In this document: piece after piece, positions 34,065 to 43,018 of the stretch
Numbering within the stretch: position 1 is the first letter of the stretch
How the letters are laid out: the number at the start of each line of letters is the position of its first letter
Assembly (NCBI GenBank): GCA_018399635.1
Contig: JAGYOH010000004.1
Coordinates: 1 to 64,000 of the forward strand
Source: Clostridia bacterium
GTDB lineage: Bacteria > Bacillota > Clostridia > Peptostreptococcales > Acidaminobacteraceae
DNA: 64,000 nucleotides
Reading direction: 5' to 3'
Notes under the pieces: generated by a model
What the model was told of the DNA's origin: nothing
The model's database searches: none
The model's input: the letters and a program-made list of their open reading frames with translations, nothing else
Program-made: the position numbers and the translations under genes

Positions 34065-35807
34065 ATGGCAATTGTTAAAGCGAAAATCAACGGAATTGAT
34101 GTCGAGGTCGCCAGCGGCGCCACGATTCTCGAAGCGGCCAGAACCATCGGTGTGCATATCCCCACCCTGTGTCATTTGAATCTGGAGGGATTCGGCATCG
34201 TCAACAAGGTGGCTTCCTGCCGGGCCTGCGTGGTGGAGGTGGAGGGCCGGATGGCCCTGGCCCCCTCCTGTGCGGAGAAGGTGACGGAGGGCATGGTGAT
34301 CAAAACCGACTCCCTCAGAGCCATCACCGGGAGACGGATGGCCATCGAACTGCTGCTTTCCAACCACCCTCAGGACTGCCTGATCTGTCCCAAGAATCTT
34401 GAATGCGAGCTGCAGGCGCTGTCCCAGGAGATGGGAGTCCGTGAAATCAAGTGGACCGGGGAGAAAATGGATTATCCCATTGACAGAACCTCGGCTTCTC
34501 TGGTGAAGGATCCCAACAAGTGTATCATGTGTCGGCGCTGTGAGACCATGTGCAACGAGGTCCAGACCGTGGGTGTCTTGTCGGGAATCAACCGCGGCTT
34601 CGATGCGGTGGTGGGCCCGGCCTTCAACCTGGACATGGAACACACCGCCTGTACCTTCTGCGGTCAGTGTGTGGCGGTTTGTCCCACCGGCGCCTTGACG
34701 GAAATCAACGATGTGGGCAAGGTATGGCGTGCCCTGAATGATGAAAGCAAGCATGTGGTGGTTCAGGTGGCTCCGGCGATCCGGGTGGCCATCGGGGAGC
34801 TCTTCGGCATGGCCCCCGGCTCCGTGACCACGGGTCAACTGGCCTCTTCCCTGAGAAGGCTCGGCTTCGATGCGATTTTCGACACGGATTTCGCAGCGGA
34901 CCTCACCATCATGGAGGAGGCGTCAGAACTGGTCCACCGCATCGAGCACGGCGGGAAACTGCCCATGCTCACCTCCTGCTGCCCGGCCTGGGTGAAATTC
35001 TTCGAGCACCAGTTCCCGGACATGCTGGATATCCCCTCCTCCTGCAAATCCCCTCAGATCATGATGGGAAGCATGGTCAAGACCTACTATGCGAAAAAAA
35101 CGGGCATCGATCCAGAGAATGTCGTGGTGGTTTCCATCATGCCCTGTCTGGCCAAGAAGGCGGAGGCGGCGAGACCCGAGCTGGCCAAGGACGACCTGAA
35201 CAATGTGGACCTGGTACTTTCCACTAGAGAATACGGGGCCATGCTCCATGAGGCGGGCATCCAGTTCGATGTACTGCCGGAGGGGGATTTTGACCAGCTC
35301 TTGGGAGAGTCGACGGGGGCGGCGGTCATCTTCGGCACCACGGGGGGCGTCATTGAAGCGGCGGTGCGAACCGCCTACGAGTGGCTCACCGGTGAAGAAC
35401 TCGAAAGGGTGGAGTTCACCCAGCTCAGAGGTCTCGAAGGCATCAGAAGCGCCTCGGTCAAGATCAAGGATCTCGAGATCAATATCGGCATCGCCCACGG
35501 GCTGGGCAATGCCAGAAAGCTCCTCGAGGACATACGGGACGGCAGGAGCCACTATCATGCCATTGAAATCATGGCCTGTCCCGGCGGCTGCATCGGCGGC
35601 GGCGGCCAGCCCTATCACCACGGGGACATGGACATCATCAAGAAGCGTCAGGAGGCCATTTATGCCGAGGACCGGTCCAAGGTGAGACGAAAGTCCCATG
35701 AAAACGAAGCCTTGAAGGTCCTTTATGAAGATTTCCTCGGAGCACCCTATGGCCAGAAGGCCCATGACCTGCTCCATACCCATTATACGGCTAGAGAAAA
35801 AATCTAG
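34065..35807 (+). CDS. hndD: [FeFe]-hydrogenase catalytic subunit HndD/HydA
   Basis: The 580-aa protein has an N-terminal [2Fe-2S] ferredoxin domain, the His-ligated [4Fe-4S] motif HPQDCLICPKNLEC (about 101), two [4Fe-4S] clusters (CIMCRRCETMC, CTFCGQCVAVC), the H-cluster domain with all three signatures (TSCCPAW at about 304, MPCLAKK, and EIMACPGGCIGGGGQP) and the small-subunit-like C terminus. It makes or uses H2. Together with the upstream subunits it forms a cytoplasmic multimeric enzyme that may couple NADH and ferredoxin oxidation to H2 formation; bifurcation is inferred from the gene set. Confidence 0.96.
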   Translation: MAIVKAKINGIDVEVASGATILEAARTIGVHIPTLCHLNLEGFGIVNKVASCRACVVEVEGRMALAPSCAEKVTEGMVIKTDSLRAITGRRMAIELLLSNHPQDCLICPKNLECELQALSQEMGVREIKWTGEKMDYPIDRTSASLVKDPNKCIMCRRCETMCNEVQTVGVLSGINRGFDAVVGPAFNLDMEHTACTFCGQCVAVCPTGALTEINDVGKVWRALNDESKHVVVQVAPAIRVAIGELFGMAPGSVTTGQLASSLRRLGFDAIFDTDFAADLTIMEEASELVHRIEHGGKLPMLTSCCPAWVKFFEHQFPDMLDIPSSCKSPQIMMGSMVKTYYAKKTGIDPENVVVVSIMPCLAKKAEAARPELAKDDLNNVDLVLSTREYGAMLHEAGIQFDVLPEGDFDQLLGESTGAAVIFGTTGGVIEAAVRTAYEWLTGEELERVEFTQLRGLEGIRSASVKIKDLEINIGIAHGLGNARKLLEDIRDGRSHYHAIEIMACPGGCIGGGGQPYHHGDMDIIKKRQEAIYAEDRSKVRRKSHENEALKVLYEDFLGAPYGQKAHDLLHTHYTAREKI

Positions 35808-35818
35808 CTTCCCCTCCT

Positions 35819-35858
35819 CTAGAAAAGAGGACCCTTTCAAAGGGGTTCTCTTTTCTGT
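35819..35858 (+). terminator. Terminator of hydrogenase operon
   Basis: AGAAAAGAGGACCC (from 35821) pairs imperfectly with GGGGTTCTCTTTTCT (ending 35856). The T-rich 3' arm takes the place of a T-run. Confidence 0.65.
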
Positions 35859-35896
35859 ATACTGGTAAGAAGAAATCCGTGAAGGAGAGTGACTGC

Positions 35897-36529
35897 TTGA
35901 AAATCCAAGCTGTAATATTCGATATGGACGGCACCCTGATCGACACCAACGACCTGGTGATCGGGACCCTGCAGAGGACCGTCGAGAAATTTCTGGGCTA
36001 CTGGCCGGAGCTGGACACCTTCCACGAAGTGCTCGGCAAGCCTTTGGCGGTGCAGCTGGCCTTTTTCGACAAGGAAAAGGCGCCGTTGATGGTGGCGGAC
36101 TACCGCCGGGAGTACCGCAGACACCAGGAGGAGAGGACCCGACTTTATCCCGGAGTCCTGGACACCCTGAAGGGTCTCAAGGAAAAGGGGATTCGAATGG
36201 CCGTTCAATCCAACAAGGGAAGAGGAGGGATTGAACACGCCGTGGCCGCCTTTGACCTGGAGGGTTATTTTGATCAGGTCATCGCCTATGAGGACGTGGT
36301 GGAGGCCAAGCCCTCACCCGAGGGAATCAAGAGGATTCTGAAGGCCTGGGATATTTCTAAAGACCGGGTTCTTTTTGTCGGGGACTCCCATAATGACATC
36401 CTTGCGGCCAACCTGGCCGGGGTCAAGTCGGCTTTGGTGGACTGGTCCCTGCTCCCCGAGGACCAGTTCAAGGGGCTGAAAATCGATCTGAAACTTAAAA
36501 ATATGGCGGAATTATTGAAAATTTGCTGA
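35897..36529 (+). CDS. HAD-family phosphatase (phosphoglycolate phosphatase/PpaX-like)
   Basis: The 210-aa protein shows HAD motif I FDMDGTLIDT (8-17), motif II QSNKGR, motif III Lys in EAKPSPEGIKRILKAW and motif IV VGDSHNDILAA, with an alpha-helical cap between motifs I and II. Substrates of such proteins include phosphoglycolate, pyrophosphate and sugar phosphates; none can be chosen. TTG at 35897 has AAGGAG at 35882-35887; GTG at 35879 precedes that ribosome site. Confidence 0.82.
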   Translation: MKIQAVIFDMDGTLIDTNDLVIGTLQRTVEKFLGYWPELDTFHEVLGKPLAVQLAFFDKEKAPLMVADYRREYRRHQEERTRLYPGVLDTLKGLKEKGIRMAVQSNKGRGGIEHAVAAFDLEGYFDQVIAYEDVVEAKPSPEGIKRILKAWDISKDRVLFVGDSHNDILAANLAGVKSALVDWSLLPEDQFKGLKIDLKLKNMAELLKIC

Positions 36530-36680
36530 CTTTTTAGTCGGAATATGTAGTAAACCGTCGTCCTTGTAATACTCTGTTAACATCCGAGTCAGACCTGGGT
36601 TTTGGACCGGATGAGTCTCAAACGAATGTCGCTTTCGAATGCCGGGTCTTCGAAGGAACAAATTAAAAGGGGGAAACACA

Positions 36681-37700
36681 ATGAAGAAATCTCTAAGCTT
36701 ACTGTTGGTTTTGGTATTGGTGCTGGCAGCGCTTGCCGGATGTTCATCACCAGCTGCTGAAGAACCAGCTGCAGATGCACCGGCAGCAGAAGAGCCGGCA
36801 GCAGAAGAGCCGGCAGCAGAAGAACCAGCAGCCGTTGAAGAATTTTCCTACGCCACTGGTGGAACCAGCGGAACCTACTACCCACTCGGTGGTGCAATGG
36901 CAGCCGTATGGAATGACAATATCGAAGGCATCAATGTCACCATCCAGCCTGCAGGTGCTTCCGTCGAGAACATCAACCGACTGGCTTCCGGTGAAGTCGA
37001 TCTGGGTCTTGCCATGAACAACGTGGCTTCCGACGCCTACAACGGCACCGGCGACAGCTTTGCCGCACCTCTGACCAACTTCTACGCCATCGGCGTGGTC
37101 TACCCTGAAGTCATGCATGTCGTGACGACCCAGGACAGCGGAATCGAAACCATCGCCGACCTTCAAGGCAAACGAATCAACCCAGGCCCTCCAGGATCCG
37201 GCACATATGTAACGGCCATGGAAATCCTCAAAGCCTTTGGTGTTGACGATTACAACTCCAATCCCGGCAGCTTCACTGACGCAGTTGCAGGACTCAAGGA
37301 CGGCACTCTGGACGCCGCCTTCGCAGTCGTAGCCTTCCCGGCTTCAGCCGTTCAGGAAATCGCCGCTTCAAGAGATGTCAAAATCCTTGAAATCACAGGC
37401 GCTGAATTCGAAGCCATCAAGGAAAATGTTCCCTTCATTGCCAACTACCCCATCACCGGTGGCGTGTACAAGGGTCAGGATGAAGATGCCATCACCATCG
37501 CCCTTCAAGCAGCCCTTTATGTAAGAGAAGGCATCAGTGATGATGTGGCCTACAACCTGGCAAAAGTAATGTATGAGAACACGGCGAAAATTGCCGAGAC
37601 TCATGCCACAGGAAATCAAATCACCATCGATCGTGCCCTGGATGGCATCACGACACCCATTCATCCCGGCGCACAAAAATACTACGACGAAGTTAAGTAA
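36681..37700 (+). CDS. TAXI-family TRAP transporter substrate-binding lipoprotein
   Basis: The 339-aa precursor has lipobox LAALAGC (Cys20), a repeated A/E/P linker and a TAXI (TRAP-associated extracytoplasmic immunogenic) domain. Recognised parts are the start of the mature domain FSYATGGTSGTYYPLGGAMA, INPGPPGSGTYVTAMEILKAFG and the C-terminal ITIDRALDGITTPIHPGAQKYY. It binds a small organic anion, possibly glutamate or another carboxylate, for the downstream permease. ATG at 36681 follows AAGGGGG. A leaky terminator separates it from the membrane genes. Confidence 0.92.
   Translation: MKKSLSLLLVLVLVLAALAGCSSPAAEEPAADAPAAEEPAAEEPAAEEPAAVEEFSYATGGTSGTYYPLGGAMAAVWNDNIEGINVTIQPAGASVENINRLASGEVDLGLAMNNVASDAYNGTGDSFAAPLTNFYAIGVVYPEVMHVVTTQDSGIETIADLQGKRINPGPPGSGTYVTAMEILKAFGVDDYNSNPGSFTDAVAGLKDGTLDAAFAVVAFPASAVQEIAASRDVKILEITGAEFEAIKENVPFIANYPITGGVYKGQDEDAITIALQAALYVREGISDDVAYNLAKVMYENTAKIAETHATGNQITIDRALDGITTPIHPGAQKYYDEVK
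36783..36827 (+). repeat. 15-bp tandem repeat coding for the lipoprotein linker
   Basis: Three copies of GCAGCAGAAGAGCCG (the third ending AACCA) encode AAEEP repeats between the lipid anchor and the binding domain. Copy number is likely to vary by slippage. Confidence 0.85.
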
Positions 37701-37743
37701 GAATAGAAGATCGATGATCGACTCCAGAATTCTGCTTGCTTGA

Positions 37744-37776
37744 AAAATAAGCCGAAGAAATTCGGCTTATTTTTAT
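37744..37776 (+). terminator. Terminator between TAXI binding protein and permease genes
   Basis: AAAATAAGCCGAA (37744-37756) and TTCGGCTTATTTT (37761-37773) form a 13-bp stem with a GAAA loop. It probably reduces read-through into the membrane genes. Confidence 0.85.
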
Positions 37777-37803
37777 ATGATTGTCCCCAACAGTGAGGTA
37801 AGT

Positions 37804-38316
37804 ATGAGTAAAAAAGCACTGATCGCGTCAGCGATTCTGATTATAATTGTATTGATGAATGTAATTTTTGTCGAAGTGGTTGAAGTTGTCGTGGTTGACA
37901 AGAATGAACGGTTCGGCGAGGTGGTTTATCGCACCCGGAAAATCGAGGGACTCGATACCATCGACGTCCACTGGATTCACTCGGTCAGCCGAAGGCCGAT
38001 TTTGGAACGCTATCGGATCAATGAGGATTACACCATCGATATCGAAGAAATGTATTTCGATGCTTTTTCTGCCAATTTACCCAACGATCCAGATGCAGAC
38101 ACTATCTGGGAAATTACAGATGATTATATTCGTGTTTACAATTATGATGTCACCTTTGACGCCATACCGGTGGTTATTGGTGCGGTACGGGCCAACCACT
38201 CGATGGCCTACAACGGGGTAGAGGTCTTTCTCAAGGACGTTTACAAACCCGGTGGATTTGTTAATATTAGAGTGAGAAGAATTTCGTTAACCGAATACAT
38301 TTTTGAAGGGAGATGA
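37804..38316 (+). CDS. DUF1850 protein of TAXI-TRAP operon
   Basis: The 170-aa protein has one N-terminal membrane helix (ALIASAILIIIVLMNVIFV) and an extracytoplasmic beta domain containing IHSVSRRPILERYRI, the conserved HSV motif of DUF1850. Genes of this family are nearly always placed between TAXI binding proteins and fused TRAP permeases, so an accessory role in the transporter is likely. GAGGTAAGT precedes ATG 37804. It overlaps the permease gene by 4 bases. Confidence 0.82.
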   Translation: MSKKALIASAILIIIVLMNVIFVEVVEVVVVDKNERFGEVVYRTRKIEGLDTIDVHWIHSVSRRPILERYRINEDYTIDIEEMYFDAFSANLPNDPDADTIWEITDDYIRVYNYDVTFDAIPVVIGAVRANHSMAYNGVEVFLKDVYKPGGFVNIRVRRISLTEYIFEGR

Positions 38317-40319
38317 AAGCGTTGGAAGAAAAACTCATCGAACAGACCATGGACGAAAAGCAGCAGCAGGAAATGATGGCCAAATACGATAGAGAATTCG
38401 CCTATCGTGACCATCAGGGCTTCTACAAGCTGCTGGTCAAACTGGTGGCCATTGTCTGGTCAATATTCCAACTTTACACGGCAATCATGGGTCAACTGCC
38501 ACCGACCCAGCAACGTTCGGCACATATCGGCTTTGCCCTCGTTCTTATTTTTTTAATGTACCCCTTAAGGAAAAGCGATCGCTCAAACAAGGTGAAATGG
38601 TATGACTACCTTCTGATCGCCGGATCACTGACGGTTGTCGGTTATCTGTTCTTGAATTTCGACACCCTGCTCATGCGGGCGGGAGCTTACAATCAAACGG
38701 ACTTCATCATATCAGTCGTTGCAGTGGCCATTGTCATCGAGGCGACCCGTAGGGTGGCCGGGCCGGTGCTGATCACCGTATCCGGTGTCTTTCTGGCCTA
38801 CGCCCTCTTTGGCAATCTGGTCAGTGGCTTCTTTTCCCATAGCGGCTATTCCCTCATGCGGGTAGCCACCTATGCCTGGGTCAGCTCTGAATCCATTCTG
38901 GGCATTCCGATTTCAGTATCCGCCAGCTTCATTTTCCTTTTCCTCCTCTTCGCCTCCTATCTCAAGAAGACGGGAATCGGAGACTGGCTGACCAATCTCG
39001 CCCTGGCCCTTGCCGGGCATCAGACCGGTGGCCCCGCCAAGGCGGCGGTCATCGCCAGTGCGACTCAGGGAACCATTTCCGGCAGCTCCGTGGCCAACAC
39101 GGTGGGAACCGGTTCAGTCACGATTCCCCTGATGAAGAGTATCGGTTACCGCAGTGAATTTGCAGCGGCCGTTGAAGCGGCAGCCTCCACCGGTGGCCAG
39201 TTGATGCCTCCTGTAATGGGTGCGGCGGCCTTCATCATGACCGAGTTCACCGGTCTGCCCTACAGCACCATCGCCCTGGGTGCCCTGGTGCCGGCAATCC
39301 TCTACTTCACAGGAATTTTCATCATGGTCCATCTCGAAGCCAAGAAGCAGGGACTCGAGGGCATTCCCAAGGAGCGTTTGCCCAAGGTGAAGGCCCTTGC
39401 CAAGCAGTGGTACCTCAGTGCCCCGATTTTTGTCATCGTGACCTTCCTGGCCATGGGCTACACCCCCATGAGAGCGGCTCTTTTCGGGATTCTTTCAAGC
39501 ATCATCGTGGGAATCATCCACAGTTTCCTTCAAGATGAAGTGAAATTCGGCGTCAAGGAGATCATCGAGGGTCTGGAAGAGGGAGCGAAAAGCGCTCTGC
39601 CAGTGGCCATGGCCTGTGCCTCCGCCGGTATCATCGTCGGCGTGGTGACCTTGACGGGTCTCGGCATCAAGTTTTCTCTCGGCATCGTCAAACTTTCAGG
39701 CGGCAGCATCATTCTCACCATGTTCTTCACCATGATCGCCTCCATCATTCTCGGCATGGGAATGCCGACGACAGCCAACTACATCGTGCAGGCAACCATT
39801 GCGGCTCCGGCTCTTGTCGCGGTCGGGGTTCCGATTCTCGGTGCCCACCTCTTCGTATTCTACTTCGGCATCATCGCCGATATCACGCCACCGGTGGCCT
39901 TGGCGGCCTTTGCGGGTTCCGGCATCGCCCATTCAGACCCCTTCAAGACCGGGGTCCAGGCCTCCCTTCTGGCCTTTGCCGCCTATCTGGTCCCCTATAT
40001 ATTCGCGACCTCTCCGGTCTTGATTCTCAACTTTGATCCGGCCTACAGCAAAATTCTCTTCGGATCCAATATCCTCACCTTCTTGATCGTCTTCTCTACA
40101 GCCATCATGGGGATGTTCGCCCTGGGGGCTTCCATTTCCGGCTATCTCAACACCGCCATGAAACCGATCCTGCGGCCAGTGATTTTCCTGGTGGGTCTCG
40201 GTCTCATTCAAACCAATTTCCTCTACTCCATGATCAGCGTGGTCATCTTTGTCCTCTTCCTGGTCTACCATCGCAACAAGGCCAAAAAAGAGGCCATGGC
40301 TGAAAAAACAGCTTCATGA
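38313..40319 (+). CDS. TRAP transporter fused permease (TAXI type, DctQM-like)
   Basis: The 668-aa membrane protein joins the small (4 TM) and large (12 TM) TRAP subunits, as is usual in TAXI systems. Conserved stretches of the DctM part are visible: ASATQGTISGSSVANTVGTG (about 248), AAVEAAASTGGQLMPPVMGAAAF (two pieces of the substrate/sodium site), and GMGMPTTANYIVQATIAAPAL, DITPPVALAAFAGSGI. Uptake is driven by Na+ or H+. ATG 38313 overlaps the preceding stop; TTG 38322 is an alternative with better spacing from GAAGGGAG. A strong terminator follows. Confidence 0.92.
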   Translation: MKALEEKLIEQTMDEKQQQEMMAKYDREFAYRDHQGFYKLLVKLVAIVWSIFQLYTAIMGQLPPTQQRSAHIGFALVLIFLMYPLRKSDRSNKVKWYDYLLIAGSLTVVGYLFLNFDTLLMRAGAYNQTDFIISVVAVAIVIEATRRVAGPVLITVSGVFLAYALFGNLVSGFFSHSGYSLMRVATYAWVSSESILGIPISVSASFIFLFLLFASYLKKTGIGDWLTNLALALAGHQTGGPAKAAVIASATQGTISGSSVANTVGTGSVTIPLMKSIGYRSEFAAAVEAAASTGGQLMPPVMGAAAFIMTEFTGLPYSTIALGALVPAILYFTGIFIMVHLEAKKQGLEGIPKERLPKVKALAKQWYLSAPIFVIVTFLAMGYTPMRAALFGILSSIIVGIIHSFLQDEVKFGVKEIIEGLEEGAKSALPVAMACASAGIIVGVVTLTGLGIKFSLGIVKLSGGSIILTMFFTMIASIILGMGMPTTANYIVQATIAAPALVAVGVPILGAHLFVFYFGIIADITPPVALAAFAGSGIAHSDPFKTGVQASLLAFAAYLVPYIFATSPVLILNFDPAYSKILFGSNILTFLIVFSTAIMGMFALGASISGYLNTAMKPILRPVIFLVGLGLIQTNFLYSMISVVIFVLFLVYHRNKAKKEAMAEKTAS

Positions 40320-40331
40320 CACTTGGCAGTG

Positions 40332-40364
40332 AAAAGGTCACCCCTTCATGGGGTGACCTTTTTG
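40332..40364 (+). terminator. Terminator of TRAP operon
   Basis: AAAAGGTCACCCC (40332-40344) and GGGGTGACCTTTT (40350-40362) form a 13-bp stem followed by T. Confidence 0.93.
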
Positions 40365-40421
40365 CATGATTGTCGGGGCTTTGGGTATAACCTATCTAAA
40401 GGAAGGAGTGGTACAAAGCCG

Positions 40422-40721
40422 ATGAGAATCATTGTGACCGATGAACTGAGAGATTATTTGAAGCGCAAAAAAAAGTACATTGTCAGTGTCAAAATCCGCA
40501 AGGTGACCGGCGGATGCGGTGGCTTCGTCCAGGAGATCGAGGTCGAGACCAACAAGGTCCCCAAGGAAGTGGACCAGTACATTCATGAAACCGTCAATGA
40601 AATCGAGGTCTATGCCATCAAGAACCTCAAACCCGTGAATGATACCCTCACTCTTGATTTGAAAAAACCGGTGATTTTTGGTTCCGCCATCGACGTCAGG
40701 GGAATCGAATTGAAATTGTAA
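40422..40721 (+). CDS. Small Cys-containing protein, possible CC/Se-motif (HesB-like) family
   Basis: The 99-aa protein has one Cys in a glycine-rich turn (TGGCGGFVQEIEVET) and a beta pattern similar to small HesB/IscA-like proteins of anaerobes named after a CC or Sec motif. Here only a single Cys is seen and no Sec codon. GGAAGGAG at 40401-40408 lies 13 bases before the ATG, somewhat far. It is flanked by terminators on both sides and so is monocistronic. Function unknown; family placement is tentative. Confidence 0.5.
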   Translation: MRIIVTDELRDYLKRKKKYIVSVKIRKVTGGCGGFVQEIEVETNKVPKEVDQYIHETVNEIEVYAIKNLKPVNDTLTLDLKKPVIFGSAIDVRGIELKL

Positions 40722-40751
40722 ATGCACAGGCTGGCCTGTGCATTTTTTTTA
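40721..40751. terminator. Terminator between convergent genes
   Basis: AATGCACAGG (40721-40730) and CCTGTGCATT (40735-40744) make a 10-bp stem with loop CTGG and a following run of eight T. Confidence 0.9.
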
Positions 40752-41390
40752 ATAACCGTAGGCTTCGTTGATGAGGATGACGTGCATCCGGTCAGGGTCT
40801 CTCTGGTACTTGGTGATATGGTAATCGTTGCAGATGCGGTCCCGGCTGGTGCAGTTGGAACAGACACCGGTGGTGGTACAGGGGGTTTTCAGATTGAGTC
40901 GCTTGGCATTGGCCGGGGAAACGATTTCCTTGACCCGGGTCATGGCTTCATCGAGGTTGTTGGCGATCTTGTTGCGTCCGGCGACCACGATGACTTTTCT
41001 GGGACCGTAGGCCATGGCGGCGACCCGGTTGCCGGTGCCGTCGATATTGAAGAGCATGCCGTCCCTGGTGACGGCATTGCTGGAGGTAATATAGACATCG
41101 GCATTGAAGCTTTTCACAAAGACCTCCCGGGTGGCTTCCGGGGTGAGCCCCGGCGCATAGCGGTCCAGGAAGTCATAGGACTCCTCTCTGACGAGATCGA
41201 TGACCCCGGTTTCAAAAAGAGTCATGGAACCTCCCACCGCCACCTGGTCCCCGGGCTTGAGGATGGCTTTGATGGCGGCGTGAAGTTCATCAAGATCATT
41301 GACCACGGTGGCGCTGATTTTGTTTTTTTTCAGATTTTCGGCGGTTTCGGCGAGCAGCTTGTCGTAGACGAAACGTAAATTCTTATCCAT
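40749..41390 (-). CDS. LUD-domain protein (LutC/YkgG-like)
   Basis: The 213-aa protein is a LUD (lactate utilisation, DUF162) domain protein. Visible motifs are VAVGGSMTLFETGVIDLV (about 48-65), VYITSSNAVTRDGMLFNIDGTGNRVAA and VIVVAGRNKIANNLDEA, plus a C-terminal Cys-rich segment (TPCTTTGVCSNC, RICNDY). LutC works with LutA and LutB in lactate oxidation, but those genes are absent here, so this is one of the many solo LUD proteins of Clostridia with unknown role. ATG at 41390 has AGGAGGTG upstream. Confidence 0.85.
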   Translation of the reverse strand: MDKNLRFVYDKLLAETAENLKKNKISATVVNDLDELHAAIKAILKPGDQVAVGGSMTLFETGVIDLVREESYDFLDRYAPGLTPEATREVFVKSFNADVYITSSNAVTRDGMLFNIDGTGNRVAAMAYGPRKVIVVAGRNKIANNLDEAMTRVKEIVSPANAKRLNLKTPCTTTGVCSNCTSRDRICNDYHITKYQRDPDRMHVILINEAYGY

Positions 41391-41516
41391 TGGACACCTC
41401 CTGCTGTTATTATACAAAAAATCACGGGGGACTTAAATAAGTAATCAAGATGGGTTATAATAGGATTAGGAAATAATTTTACTACTACTTGTTTTTTTTG
41501 AATAGGAGGTATCCTG

Positions 41517-42614
41517 TTGTCCAAGTCCATTTTTAGAAAGGAACTTTCCACTCTCAAATCCTATGTTCCAGGAAAACCCATCGAGAAGGTGATGGAGGAG
41601 TACGGCTTGACCGAGGTGGTGAAGCTGGCTTCCAATGAAAACCCCCTCGGGCCCTCGAAGCTGGCCATCGAAGCCATCAAGAAGGAAGCGGCCAATGTCA
41701 ACATCTACCCGGACCCCACGGGGGACGCCCTCAGGATCAAGCTCGCCAGCCGTCATGGCGTGGAGAAGGACCAGATCATCATCGGCAGCGGCGGGGAGGA
41801 GATTTTGAAGATGATCGCCATGACCTTCATCGATTCAGGGGATGAGGCCGTCATGGCAACGCCGACCTTCGATCTCTACGACATCACGGTAGACCATATG
41901 GGCGGCATTTCGAAAAAATTTCCTTTGATGGATTTCGAACATGATATCGAAGGGATGCTTTCCGACGTCAATGAAAAAACGAAGCTCTTTTATATCTGCA
42001 ATCCCAACAATCCCATCGGCAATATCCTCACCAGAGATGTCCTTGAGGACCTGGTGGCCAGGCTGCCGGAGGATGTGGTCCTGGTCCTGGATGAGGCCTA
42101 CTTCGAGTATGCCAGCAGGAATCCCGACTACCCTGACGGTCTTGAAATCCTCAAGGAACGACCCAACACCATCGTTCTCAGAACCTTTGCCAAGGTGGCC
42201 GGTCTTGCCGGTCTGAGGGTGGGCTATGCCTTCAGTTCCAAGGAAATCATCAGCCAGATGATGAAAACCAAGGGCGTCTTCAATGTGAACCGCCTGGGGC
42301 AGGCGGCGGCGGTGGCTTCCATGGAGGATGTGGCCCACATCGACAACACCGTGGATCTGAGTCATGAATCCCTGGGCTACATGATGAATTATTTTGATGA
42401 AAAGGGCCTCTCCTACATCAAGCCCAACGGAAATTTCATCTTCGTGGATCTCGGCATGGACTCAAAGGAAGCCTTTACGGAACTTCAGAAAAAGGGTATG
42501 ATCATGAGACCGGGTTATATCTGGCAATATCAGACCTATGCCCGAATCAGTTCAGGAGACATGGACCAGACGAAAAAGTTCATCCATGCCCTTGATGAGG
42601 TGTTGAGCAAATAG
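41517..42614 (+). CDS. HisC-like PLP aminotransferase (second copy)
   Basis: The 365-aa class I/II aminotransferase resembles histidinol-phosphate aminotransferase: KLASNENPLGPS, IYPDPTG, GSGGEEIL, CNPNNPIGN, VLDEAYFEYA and the Schiff-base Lys in RTFAKVAGLAGLRVGY. It is only distantly similar to the his-operon HisC at 9425 and may act on aromatic amino acids or other substrates. TTG at 41517 follows AGGAGG. A TATAAT at 41456-41461 with TTAAAT 17 bp upstream is the likely promoter. The next gene begins 21 bases later. Confidence 0.86.
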   Translation: MSKSIFRKELSTLKSYVPGKPIEKVMEEYGLTEVVKLASNENPLGPSKLAIEAIKKEAANVNIYPDPTGDALRIKLASRHGVEKDQIIIGSGGEEILKMIAMTFIDSGDEAVMATPTFDLYDITVDHMGGISKKFPLMDFEHDIEGMLSDVNEKTKLFYICNPNNPIGNILTRDVLEDLVARLPEDVVLVLDEAYFEYASRNPDYPDGLEILKERPNTIVLRTFAKVAGLAGLRVGYAFSSKEIISQMMKTKGVFNVNRLGQAAAVASMEDVAHIDNTVDLSHESLGYMMNYFDEKGLSYIKPNGNFIFVDLGMDSKEAFTELQKKGMIMRPGYIWQYQTYARISSGDMDQTKKFIHALDEVLSK

Positions 42615-42635
42615 AGAGAAAGAGCAGGGGAGAAT

Positions 42636-42944
42636 ATGGCGATAATAGAAGTTACGGTGGTACCCCTCGGTACGGGGGATACCAGTCTCAGTCGGTATGT
42701 GGCGGATTGTCACCGGGTCATCGAAAAATACAATGTGAAATGGGAACTGACGCCCATGGGGACTGTTTTCGAGGGCGAGCTGCCCATGATTCTGAAGATC
42801 ATCCGGGAGATGCACGAGGTCCCCTTCGACAACGGGGCCCGAAGGGTTTCAACCACGATCCGCATCGATGACCGCAGAGATCAGGTGGCCACCATCGAGC
42901 AGAAGATGAAATCTGTCAAGGACAAACTGAAACAAGAGGATTAA
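42636..42944 (+). CDS. MTH1187-family thiamine-binding protein
   Basis: The 102-aa ferredoxin-like protein of the MTH1187/YkoF superfamily has IEVTVVPLGTGDTSLSRYV at the N terminus, ELTPMGTVFEGEL in the middle and a C-terminal RRVSTTIRIDDRRD strand. Family members bind thiamine or HMP pyrimidine. A related 96-aa gene is part of the riboswitch-controlled operon at 50 kb; this copy is instead cotranscribed with the HisC-like gene and shows no riboswitch. Confidence 0.85.
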   Translation: MAIIEVTVVPLGTGDTSLSRYVADCHRVIEKYNVKWELTPMGTVFEGELPMILKIIREMHEVPFDNGARRVSTTIRIDDRRDQVATIEQKMKSVKDKLKQED

Positions 42945-42974
42945 CAAAAAGAGCATTGTGAAATGCTCTTTTTG
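42945..42974 (+). terminator. Terminator after thiamine-binding gene
   Basis: CAAAAAGAGCATT (42945-42957) and AATGCTCTTTTTG (ending 42973) form a 13-bp stem; the 3' arm is T-rich. Confidence 0.85.
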
Positions 42975-43018
42975 TGTGGTATGATGGGTCCACGTGTGAA
43001 AAGCAAGGAGGATGCAAA

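Noticed and set aside
41517-42614. Second hisC as a member of a second histidine operon
   Set aside because: No other his gene is nearby and no leader is present; it is a HisC-like aminotransferase of unknown substrate.
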